The translations under genes and the position numbers were made by a program. From contig CALZFC010000065.1 in the NCBI GenBank assembly GCA_945643635.1, positions 1,888,501 to 1,952,500 on the forward strand: a DNA stretch of 64,000 nucleotides, in the 5' to 3' direction. Positions within the stretch are counted from its first letter, which is position 1. Each line of letters starts with the position of its first letter. Shown in pieces: positions 1 to 9,464 of the stretch. The DNA comes from Allodiplogaster sudhausi (Eukaryota > Nematoda > Chromadorea > Rhabditida > Diplogasteridae). The notes under the pieces were generated by a model. It was not told the DNA's origin. It did not search any database and saw nothing but the letters and a program-made list of their open reading frames with translations.

Positions 1-439
1 TTATGTTTGATAATATCAGATTGAATGGATTTAAACAATAGATTTAAGCACAACTTCTTACTTATCTTTTCTTCCAAATTACTGTGCCCCTTTAGAGGAA
101 GAATCCAATTGCAAAACATCTAAATATTTCCATGACATTTTAAAGAGCAATAATTCAATAAAACTGAACCATTCGACATCTCCGAGAAACGATAATGAAA
201 TTGACAACATTTTAATTCCATTTGCGCAATCATTGAATTGGTGACTTGGAATCTTCAGTTCATTGCCTAAATTCAAATGGTTAATTAGTTGAATACATAT
301 GTTAATAAGAAAGAAAAGAGGTTACACGTAATATTCCAATTTCTTGAGCCAAATGTGAAAATAATGGTATAAAAGAAGCTTCTCAAAACATTATTTCCCC
401 TTATACTCGCCACTCCTCCTCCTCCATCCTCCATCTACG
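1..439. other. Upstream flank, no gene seen
   Basis: AT-rich sequence with no convincing exon on either strand. A TATA-like TATAAAAG at about 368-375 sits about 70 bases before the degenerate microprotein copy that starts at 440. It corresponds to the TATA box of the better preserved copies at 12-17 kb. Confidence 0.5.
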
Positions 440-657
440 ATAGTCGCCTTCGTCATCTTGCTCATTCTCGTCCTCGTCGGTTGCAGAGTCGCCCACAAGG
501 CTTCTTTTCCCAAACTCACCAAGTTCTTCTCCATCTGTATATATCACAAGAATAACAGAATTATTTACAGCTGGGCCTGGGGGACGAGTACCTGGCGAAG
601 ATCCAGGCGGCGCTGAACGGCGGACAGCCCCGGGCAGCTCCTTCTTCGGCCCAGTAG
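440..657 (+). pseudogene. Degenerate copy of the one-helix microprotein gene
   Basis: Two blocks match the intact microprotein genes at 12611-12884 and 15023-15302. Block 1 (440-499) is the membrane-helix exon, but the start codon is ATA, the glycine triplet is altered to Gly-Cys-Arg, and the donor is GC followed by TTCT. Block 2 (571-657) follows a TTTACAG acceptor and encodes LGLGDEYLAKIQAALNG plus an Ala/Pro-rich tail to a TAG stop. The second exon is well preserved while the start is lost, so a pseudogene is the best call; translation from another start cannot be excluded. The upstream pyrimidine-rich leader is also conserved, so a whole gene was copied here. Confidence 0.6.
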
Positions 658-1068
658 AGGAGGGCAAAGGAAGGGCCAGCACACTGTTTCCACTCCCCTT
701 TCATCTCCCCCTTCCTCACCGAAATGATAAAACAATTTTCAAAGATCTCATTCTCAGCAGACAATGACCACAGTTAAGTAAATTGCAAAGGTGTATCAAG
801 TCTAAAATGTTGTGCCTCATTCTAATCTCTCGGTTTCTCATGCTCTTTTTAATAGCGGGTAATCGAAGGTTTATATTTTTCTGCTCAATTTGCGTAATCC
901 TTTAAGTGCTCATCTTCGCGTGCTTCTTCCCTGTTTTAATTTGTTGGCAATTGCCTGGGGAAAGATATGGCGATGGTCTACGTGGTTGAAAAGTAGCGAC
1001 CCCTCCTCCTTTTATTCTATTGCTGATTTCAATAAAGGTCTCATAGCCACTTCTCATTATTAGCGACT

Positions 1069-1172
1069 AATTATGTTCAATGTAGCAGATACTTCGTCAG
1101 GGCGTCTCATCACTCAAATTAGCAGTTAAGAGAACCAAAAAGCGTATCACGCTGGATGAGGTCAACGCCAGT
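1069..1172 (+). promoter_or_regulatory. Shared upstream block of the GFRP-like genes, copy 1
   Basis: A block of about 100 bases recurs upstream of all three GFRP-like genes (here, 4110-4206 and 6990-7096). It contains the ordered words GTAGCAG, GTCAGGG, CTCATCACT, AATTAGCA and, further on, GATGAGGTCA. The ends of the blocks lie 120-140 bases before the start codons, where introns and coding sequence are absent, so a promoter or enhancer role is inferred. Confidence 0.5.
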
Positions 1173-1307
1173 TTGCTCATCTTGCTCTTCATTGCATAGT
1201 TTCTCTCCGTTACCTTCTTTTTCTCTCGAGCTCTTGCAATATCGCTTCACTGTGTTCTTCTTGCTTACTTTGCGTGGTAATAAAGGCTAGAAGTGTTGCA
1301 GAAAAAC

Positions 1308-3483
1308 ATGCCATACATCTTTGTGACTGCTCAACGCTACTCAGGCAGCTTTATGAGGCTCCCTACTGTGTACGGCAAAAACTTAGACTTCGGCCTGTAT
1401 ACCGAGCTCGAGGTTTCTTCATCAACAAATAAACTTTCATTAATATTTGTATATAAATCATACATTGAACCTCTAAAAATTTTCATTCAACCAGTAGACG
1501 AAGTAACATTTTGCGTTTCTCTTTTAAATCGTAATTACCGTTGTTTCAAGCTGCATGACCCGAATTCTGATCCTCGTGACGGACTCACAACGGACCTCGA
1601 TGTGTGCGACATTTTCGATATTCTCGACAAGCGAGGCTATCAGGTAGACCTCTTTTCGGGATAAGCCATTAATCGTTATTAAACTCTTCTAGAGATGCAT
1701 ATTTCATTGTTCAATGTATGTTTCTTTTCTTAGGTTGTTGGGCAGACAACGGAGCCGGTAGGCGAGTATGGAGATGAGATTCGCATTTTCTGGACGCTTT
1801 GGAAGCAATACCAGGTTTCAGTTAATAAAGAAGATGATGTTTGTTTATTAAATTAATTAACGCTATTGATTTAGAAGGAGGAATCGCCAAGCAAAATGGA
1901 TAGCGAGATTATCGAGGTAAACTTATAGTAATAAAAATAGTCAAGCATTTTTATACAGGAGAATGAATTCATTCTTGCGTAAAATTACAATAATGTTATT
2001 TAAAACATGATGTGGGCATTGTCACGGTGCGTGAAAATACTGAATCGGATATAATTTTAGAAGGCGATCAATGAAGGGGAGAACTTCGACGTTGATAAGA
2101 ATGTCGAAGAGTACATGGCACGAATGATGCTGAAGGAGAGCGAGACGGAGAGAGGCGGACGGGTCTGTTTTCCTTCCCATCGAGCAAATAATTTTCTTTT
2201 GTATTCAACGTCTTCATATGGAGTCAAAAAGGGATGGAAAAGATCTCGTGGCATTATTCCAGACCAACTATTTCACGCGGTTCTACGAAGCGAAGAATAT
2301 CAACCCTGAGAAGGACAACGAAGAGTGCATGGCCCAACTTACGCTGAAGGAGAGCGAGACGAAGATGGTCGAGGAGAAGGAGAGTGAGGCTGCGCGATTC
2401 GAGCAAGAAGTTCGCAGGCTGCTCAAGAAGACACCCGCAATACAGCGTGGAGAGGACAAGGAGAAGAGGGCTAGTAAAGTTTTTTATTCTTCAAACAATT
2501 TTTCGTTGCTTGTGAATTACAAAAATGTTGAATGTGAAGGATTCTTTCGTCCAAAAACACGATAAATAATCTGTATAATTTTTTTCCAAAATATAAAACA
2601 GTTTTGTAGATTAAAAAGGTTTATTTCTGTGCAATTAATCCATTTTTTTGTAAATAACAGCATATAAAAAATAACATCAAAACTATTATGATTGCTCATC
2701 TACTAGGAGAAAACTAATTCAGATAAACTCTGAGATCGAAAAATCAAAGAGTGACTACAGCGTCTCCCCGGTCATGCTAGTTTGGCGGCCAGGCCAAGCG
2801 GCTACGCAAACTCTCAAGGTATTGTTTTTATTATTTTATTTTCTTGTAATCGCAGGAATTCGTTATTCCGTGTATTACTTATTTAAAATATTTTATAAAC
2901 TAATATATTCGTGAACAAATATTACTTCGAAATCACTATTTAACGTATTGAAACTTACCCAGGTTTCTAACAATTCGTCGAGACGCATTGCGGTCAAGGT
3001 GAAGTGCTCGAATAACGAACTCTACCGATTCGACCCCGTCTTCTCATTCGTCAAGGCAGCCGACGTTGGCCAGATCACGGTATTTATCCGTTCATTTATC
3101 ATACATACAATTTATATGCGCATATAAATCTTGATAAAATTTGTAATGTAAAAATGTAAAATCGATAGTTCCAATTCAATGACTGCGAACAGGAAAGTAA
3201 AACAATCAGCTTTTCTTCCTAAGGTGACTCGCACTGCCGGCAAGAGCAACGTCGATGTGAAGGTCGAGCTGCATGTCTACGAAACGTTCGATGCAGATAT
3301 TGTTAGTTTTGTATTTGCTAAATTTCGTTATAATTTTTTTGTTTTGGCAAATTGGGCTAGTAAGACCTAAAATTTACTTAATTTAATTTACCTATATATT
3401 CTCAGGAGGCGAAAAAGGCTTGCATTGATGGTAAGAGGCGCGAGACTTTCCTAACGACAATATTCCTCGACGCCTGCGAGTGA
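1308..3483 (+). CDS. GFRP-like domain fused to a major sperm protein domain (model)
   Basis: Ten exons are predicted: 1308-1412, 1551-1643, 1734-1814, 1875-1916, 2061-2162, 2263-2478, 2723-2818, 2963-3079, 3224-3301, 3406-3483. All join in phase 0 to give about 335 residues. Residues 1-93 resemble GTP cyclohydrolase I feedback regulatory protein: an MPYIFV start, DIFDILDKRGYQVVGQTT, and a closing FWTLWK. Residues about 94-215 are a charged linker with an internal repeat (KESETER and KESETKM). Exons 7-9 encode an MSP-type beta sandwich: VMLVWRPGQAATQTLKVSNN, SSRRIAVKVKCSNNELYRFD, and VTRTAGKSNVDVKVELHVYE. MSP domains are nematode cytoskeletal or signalling modules; GFRP binds the tetrahydrobiopterin-pathway enzyme GCH1. 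The GTGTTGCAG just before the ATG could be a trans-splice acceptor. The join across exons 5-7 rests on weaker splice sites (donors GTCTGT and GTTTTT), so two separate genes remain possible. Confidence 0.6.
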
Positions 3484-4109
3484 GGTGGGGGAGACGAACA
3501 AGAGTGTCTTTCTTGGGTGATCAACTCTCTGCTGCCATCTTTTGCATACTTTTAGTCGTCGCTTTCCATTTTTGCATTTGATATACATGCTTCATATCAT
3601 GTTTACTTTATTTTCGTTTATACTTATAATTACAACTTTCAATTTATACATATGAAGGTACTGTTCGTTTCTCATAAATGTCTCATGTTCTTAATTTGTG
3701 GTTCTGCAATATACAATTAGTAATAAGTTGCCGAACACATGACTCGAGCCAATGAAGGGACTCACGACAAATAGATTCAATCACAACGAGACCTGTCCTG
3801 GAGTAAACTTGTCTTAGGAAACTTCGATCGTGACAGGTCGTATGATTATTTCAAGTCACCGCTCGCACTCGCCTAAATTTAGAATGTCAGATTTTTTTTA
3901 ATTGAAAGATATTGGAAATTACTATTGCCGCGCTCGTGCTTCTTGGGTATTGTTGACGATACAGTATACAATTGCCGATTCACCAAGTTGTTTCGTCTCT
4001 TGCATATTGCTGCTAATATTGGAGTATGAAGGAGGAATTGCTTCATTCTTGGGCCGCGTGCCGTGAGCAGTCGACTGATGCTCTAGCAGCAGTGGATTTG
4101 CGCCTAGTT
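3484..4109. other. Intergenic, no gene seen
   Basis: AT-rich spacer between the first and second GFRP-like genes, with no open exon-like stretch. The last 200 bases begin to resemble the sequence upstream of the third gene (about 6900-6990). Confidence 0.5.
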
Positions 4110-4206
4110 ATATTCAAAGTAGCAGTCACGTCGTCAGGGCCCCTCATCACTTGAATTAGCACTTACAGACATCAATCGCGCAGGATGAGGTCAGTGCCGA
4201 TATAGA
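4110..4206 (+). promoter_or_regulatory. Shared upstream block of the GFRP-like genes, copy 2
   Basis: Second copy of the block described at 1069-1172. It is closer to copy 3 than to copy 1: the words AAAGTAGCAGTCA and CCCCTCATCACTTGAATTAG are common to copies 2 and 3. Confidence 0.5.
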
Positions 4207-4327
4207 ATGCATACCGCTCAATGCACCACTCTTTCTCTTCTCCGCCTACTTTTTCTCAACATAATTGCTCTTCTTTCATCTATCGTGCTCTGCAGTTTAA
4301 TAAAGGTTAAAAGTGTTGCAGAGAATA

Positions 4328-5855
4328 ATGCCGTACATCTTCGTGTCCGCAGTTAGCCTCGATGACGGCCATACACGCCCTTCTGTGTACGCCAAAGACA
4401 TGGGCAATGATTTCATTTCCGAGCTTAAGGTTTCTTCATTTGAATATAAGCTTTCTTCACAATCAGCAGTTCTTTATAACTACTAAAAATTTTTTAGCAT
4501 AAAAAGGTTTGATCAGGTTTTTAAAAATATTTACCATTTTTAGAATAGAACTAGCTACTAGGTATATTTAGGACTATTCAGCATAAATATTGTAACATTT
4601 TGCATTTCCCTTTGCATTCGTAACTTTCTCTGTTTTCAAGCCGACTAACCCGCAAGATGATCCCCTCCGCGGATTCAGAGTGAACCTCACCGTATGCGAA
4701 ATCTTCGATATTCTCGACAAGAGTGGTTATCAGGTAGCCTTTTGTTCGGGACCAGTACTCATTCTTAGCCATTTCTTGAGATTTATCCACAGTAAATGTA
4801 GTTTTTCTTTTCTTAGGTTGTTGGGCAGTCTACGAGGCAGAATGAGGGGGGGAACGGGGAGAAGACGCATTGGACGCTTTGGAAGCCATGCCAGGTTCTG
4901 ATCGATGTAAATAAATGAAACTTCGAAAATACGGGATATTGAAGAACTCATTTAAAAGAGTGTACTGTATATTTATTACATTCACTAATGCCGTTAATTC
5001 AGAAGAAGGAAATGCCAATCGAAAAGAAAGAAGAAGAGGAGATGAAAGCGGACGCGCTGACGGGCGAGGAAAAGAAGAAAGATGACGAGAAGAGAGGGCC
5101 GGAAATGGATGCAGCGATGGAGAGCGCCAACTTGGACGAATTCGATGTCATTGATGAAGAAACTGAGCAGGTTTCCTGAAAATTAAGAGAGGGAAATTTT
5201 AAAAAAAGAAAAAAAAACTTACTCTTGTTCAATACATTTGACACTTCACTTTTCATGACAATATTCTGGCAAATATAATAAGCTTTCGCAGCAGACTCCT
5301 CGCACGGTCTACAACCCGTATGCAGATAAAGATTACAGTGCGTATTCCGCTCAGCAACAGACTCCGCACACTCAACCGCAGCTTCTCCTGGCCACTCCCA
5401 CTGCGGCTCCAATACAACCCACCGCTGATGCCATGATTGTCGAGCACGAGATTCCTCATCCCCATGATGCAGACCTCCTAGCCCACTTAGGTCAATTCAA
5501 GGCCCAGATTGAGCAGCACCACCACCATCATCATGACCAACATCAACAACAACAAGCAGCGGCTGCGGCAGCCGCTGCGATTGCCGTGTCGCAGGCATCC
5601 CAAGTGGCATCGACTAAGGCCGCGCCCCCTCAGCCGCAGAACATCGAAGCTCAGATCCGTGCCCAAACGGAGCAGCAGCTGCAGGCTAAACTCAGCCAAC
5701 ACAGAGGGGATATAGCGGCAGCCACGCAGCACTGCAGCAGATACGCCAGCAACAACAGCAGCAGCAGGCCTCGCAGATGCAGTAAGCGGGGCAGTAGCAG
5801 CCCCTTCAGCTTCACCGGCTCTGCTCTTGCAATCGGCTTCCCTTTTAACATCTGA
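4328..5855 (+). CDS. GFRP-like protein with acidic linker and His/Ala/Gln-rich tail
   Basis: Five phase-0 exons: 4328-4429, 4641-4733, 4817-4894, 5003-5170 and 5292-5855. The first three encode the GFRP-like domain: MPYIFVSAVSLDDG, DDPLRGFRVNLTVCEIFDIL, and HWTLWKPC at the end. GFRP normally relays phenylalanine and tetrahydrobiopterin control to GTP cyclohydrolase I and is only about 84 residues long, so the rest is an added tail. That tail has a Lys/Glu-rich stretch and then a low-complexity region with six histidines in a row, a polyalanine run and many glutamines. After a run of four G at 5706-5709 the frame reads Arg/Ser-rich sequence to 5855. The frame that would follow one more G reads a glutamine run ending at TAA 5783-5785. 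The annotated end may therefore be a frameshift or a sequence error. Confidence 0.65.
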
Positions 5856-6989
5856 TGTACTTGCTTCAAATCATGTTCACTTTGTTAATGTTCACACTTG
5901 CAATTACAACTTACGATTTTTACTTACTTCTATTTATTACTATTTTCTAACGGTTCTGCAATAAAAATATATGTATAATTATTTGACGAACGTCTTTCTG
6001 GAGACAATGAATGTTTTCGATGCAGAGAGAGCACAAGGAAATGAGAGGTTGGAAGAAGGAGAATTTAGAAGTGCATAAATTTTTTTGCTGAATGTCCTCC
6101 TTTAATTGCTCGTCCATGAGTCCTTGTTCGCTTATTTGATTTGGTTATAATTTCCTGCGAAAGAATGAGGAGAAGGTTGGGTCAATAGTTGGTTGAAGAG
6201 TCGTAGCCATTCGAAGATTGGCTCTGGCCTACATAATAGCTTTTTTTACCTTCTCTTCTTCTCTTCACTATAGCAAATGAACTTTATTTCTATTCATTTA
6301 AATTAAATGTTTAAGCTAATAGATCATAGCTATCTGGTTTAGTTGTTATAACTGTCAAACGATTTTCTTTCCTTCTCTCTTTTTTCAATTGTTTTTTTTT
6401 TGGCCGGTTTGCTGCCCACTATTTTCTAAGTTGTTTGCCGTGATTAAGTTTTAATAATAAAGTTTTCAGATGGAGAAAAATTTAAGAATTCGAAGATATA
6501 AAATATATGTACTACATAGAAAATAACAGAGGTAAACGGGGTCTCTTCTTCTAGATAAATAGTTATGATGACCGTGAGAAAATTTACAGAGAAAATTTTC
6601 GATGAGGACGAACTCAAATCTATCGCTCCAGAATTGAAGATATGTACTTTAGTTATTATAAAGTTCGATGGGGATATGTTGTTTGATTATTACACTCCGA
6701 TAGTCTACTCCTACTCACCTGAAGAAATATTCTGAGTTACTAATACCGCGCGCGTGAAGCTTTCGTATCATTGACTTAACAGAGCAGTACTTATATTAGA
6801 AATCCGGGAAATTTACACGCATTTCGAATGAAAGTAAAGAAGGCGGATAATATGGGGAATTTTTTTTGAATGTCTTCACATCCAATTACGAGAGTGAGTG
6901 AGAGGGAAAGAGAGTGGGAATGAGGTCATTCTTGGCTCGCGTGCCCGTGAGCAGTCGGCTTATGCTCTAGCAACTGAGGATTTGCTCCT
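5856..6989. other. Intergenic spacer with one short open frame
   Basis: About 1.1 kb between the second and third GFRP-like genes. It is AT-rich, with pyrimidine runs near 6250 and 6370-6410. The only item worth naming is the 56-codon frame at 6565-6735, listed separately. Confidence 0.4.
6565..6735 (+). CDS. Short open frame, possible exon or small protein
   Basis: ATG to TGA, 56 residues, starting MMTVRKFTEKIFDEDELKSI and ending in SPEEIF. The composition is protein-like, with alternating charged and hydrophobic residues and a FDGDMLFDYYTP stretch. No family was recognised. It stands alone, with no obvious partner exon and AT-rich codons unlike the GC-ending codons of neighbouring genes, so chance or a gene relic is quite possible. 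Confidence 0.2.
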   Translation: MMTVRKFTEKIFDEDELKSIAPELKICTLVIIKFDGDMLFDYYTPIVYSYSPEEIF

Positions 6990-7096
6990 CATTATATTCA
7001 AAGTAGCAGTCATTTCACAATGTCCCCTCATCACTTGAATTAGCACTTAAAAGACAGCAAACAAGTGTATCGCGCAAGATGAAGTCAGTGCCAGTA
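6990..7096 (+). promoter_or_regulatory. Shared upstream block of the GFRP-like genes, copy 3
   Basis: Third copy of the block described at 1069-1172, ending about 120 bases before the start codon at 7215. The order and spacing of the conserved words match copy 2. Confidence 0.5.
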
Positions 7097-7214
7097 TACT
7101 ATAGTTCAGAGCACAGTTGCTCTATGTTACCAACTTTTTTTCACCATCATTTAAGTGTGTTTTTCTCTCGTACTGTGCAGTAATCATAAAAGCTAGAACC
7201 TGTTGCAGAGAAAC

Positions 7215-8286
7215 ATGCCATACATCTTTGTGTCCGCCATACGCCTCGCTGACAGCGATCCATCCCCTTCTGTGTACGCCAAAGACATGGACAATGAACT
7301 CATTAACGAGCTTCAGGTTTCTTTATTTGAAAATAAGCTTTCCTCTACTTTTGCTCATGCATACATCCTTTACTTTCAAACAAGGCAAATTTTAATTCGT
7401 TTTCTCATATAAATAACAAACATTTACTGGGCTTTTATGCCAATTATTATATTAACCCAAAATATATGGTGCAACATTTTCGTTGCTCTTTTCCGTTGTA
7501 ATTGTTTCTGTTGTCTCAAGCCGACTAACCCGCAAGATGATCCCCTCCGCGGATTCAGAGTGATCCTCACTGTGTGCGAAATCTTCGATATTCTTGACAG
7601 GAAAGGCTATCAGGTAGACATTTGTTCTTAATAAGTACTCCGCTTAGCCTCTTCTAACGATAGATCTACAGTTTATGCAGTTTTCTTTTCTTAGGTTGTT
7701 GGGCAGACAACGAGGCAGGATGACGAGGGGTATGGAGAGGAGACGCTCTGGACGCTTTGGAAGCCATTCCAGGTTACATTCGAAGGATAAGAAAAGTCTA
7801 AAATACAGAAGTTTTTTTTTGAATAATCCATTTAAAAGACATTGTTTGTTTATTATATTGTGAACACTATTTATTTAGAAGGAAGAAACGCCAATCGAAG
7901 AGAAAGAAGACGAGTCGAAGATCAATGAAAAGAAGAAAGATGATGAGAATGGAAATGCTGTCGATGCGGCAAGTCAGACCAAGGATGTCAGGTTATCACC
8001 TAACTCACCATCAGACGAATTCTACGTTGTAGGCGGACATGCTCCTGAGGTATCCTTACTATTCGAAGCATATGCAAAACTGACTTCTCTTTCTCCTCCT
8101 ATTTACAATGCCTAATTTTAAGAATATGTAGAAATTTCTTTCATATCACTGTATTTGCATCACAAACCAATGGAATTACTATTATTAATTATGTCCGTAA
8201 CCTGAAATATACTAATCTATTTTTAGGCTTATTATCCCAATGGAGTGAACCCGTCGGAGATCATCAATATGTGCCTGGAGGAGTGA
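7215..8286 (+). CDS. GFRP-like protein with acidic C-terminal extension
   Basis: Five phase-0 exons: 7215-7316, 7521-7613, 7695-7772, 7879-8049 and 8227-8286, giving 167 residues. The first 91 residues are the GFRP-like domain: MPYIFVSAIRLADSDPSP, CEIFDILDRKGYQVVGQTT, and ETLWTLWKPF. This is the cleanest of the three genes. The remaining 76 residues are acidic and lysine-rich and end NPSEIINMCLEE. By family, the domain would act as an oligomeric regulator of GTP cyclohydrolase I in the cytoplasm, but the extension is not part of typical GFRP and its role is unknown. Exon 1 follows GTTGCAGAG, a plausible trans-splice site, as in the two upstream paralogues. Confidence 0.72.
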
Positions 8287-8407
8287 CTGGGAACGATGAA
8301 ACCTGGCTGATTTGTACCCACTGCCATCGCCTTTATTTATTTCGATTTTTGAAGGTCAGCAAATACATTTTAGCATGCGAGTTGAATTGAATTTTTAGTT
8401 TTCAACG

Positions 8408-9464
8408 TTACATGTATGTACATACCTCGCAAACGCTTTCGAGTATCTTCCGAACTCCGCTAGCTTTTCTCTGTTTTGTTTTTTCGGAAGTCATTGACCA
8501 CTCAGTTCTCCTTTCCATCTTTGTAAGATTTAGTGTGTCCGCTAGGGCCAAAACGCAATTCTTTACCTAAAATAAATCATGTTCAATAAAACCTGGCACA
8601 TGTAACATACCCCTTAATTTAAGCGGGATTAGATTTTACTTTAAAAAAATTAAGTAAAGATTTAGTTGATAAGAAGACCTTAGAATCGGCAGAACTGGCT
8701 GTCTTCTTCATGTACGGCAGAGGAGGGTCCTCCTCCATCTCCGGTTCGTATTCAGATCCTGTCGATTCATCATCCGACCTCTCTACTTAGGCAATCTGAA
8801 CCCTAAGATGTATAGATGCACAGATTAAGAACTTTTCTTGTCTGCCTGTGAGGATGCAGGAGTATTTGATCGTAGATCATCTCTGTGAGTAGGGCACCAT
8901 CCTTAAAATTATTTTTTTTTCTTTCAATTAGACAATGTCTTATAATATATTTTAATATTTCTAGCATCAATGCAAACTGTTTTATTTACTTACGAGAACC
9001 GTTCCACATGTGGACGTTTGTTTTTCGGAGAAGCCGCAGGGTATCCTTGTAGTGCATGACATATTCGAAACAGTGATCTTCGTGCGGTGACCATCCGGTA
9101 CAGAACAGCAATAGTGTCGCTTCTGTATTCGTTTTCGTTTTATAATAATAATCTGTTATTAGCTGCACCTTAGTCAGTACATGCTTGTAATTCTGATCTT
9201 CCCATCCTTCGCCCAACTCATACAAATGGGTCTCACAGACACAAGACTCGAGTACATCATCGGGCTGAAATGTTAAAAACTAGATTCGGTTCAGGTTTGC
9301 TTGAAAAGACTTCTGTTAGAAAGTATAAAAAAAAACTTTGATTGCATTTAGTCACCAAATCGTCCCAATCGTAATACTCTGCAACACCGCGAATGAAGAG
9401 CAAGTCTGCTTTGTTCCTGCACCCATAGAGCTCGCAATCAGCATCATCGAGAAGCGTGGAAATT
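8408..9464 (-). CDS. Hypothetical multi-exon protein, 5' end not resolved
   Basis: Four coherent exons in transcription order: 9464-9356, 9264-8994, 8782-8679 and 8566-8408. Phases match at each join and the frame ends at TAA 8410-8408. The protein (about 210 residues) begins inside a codon, so at least one upstream exon is missing; a short ATG frame near 9550 could supply it, but the intron would be too short. Segments include ISTLLDDADCELYGCRNKAD, LLFIRGVAEYYDWDDL, LLLFCTGWSPHEDHCFEYVM, an acidic stretch SEYEPEMEEDPPLPYMKK, and a basic C-terminus. It has no signal peptide or membrane segment, and no family was recognised. It converges on the GFRP-like gene that ends at 8286, leaving 121 bases between the stop codons. 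Confidence 0.55.

Noticed and set aside
6565..6735. Resemblance of the 56-residue frame to MADS-box proteins
   Set aside because: Only a loose similarity of FDGDMLFDYYTP; the basic DNA-binding part is absent.
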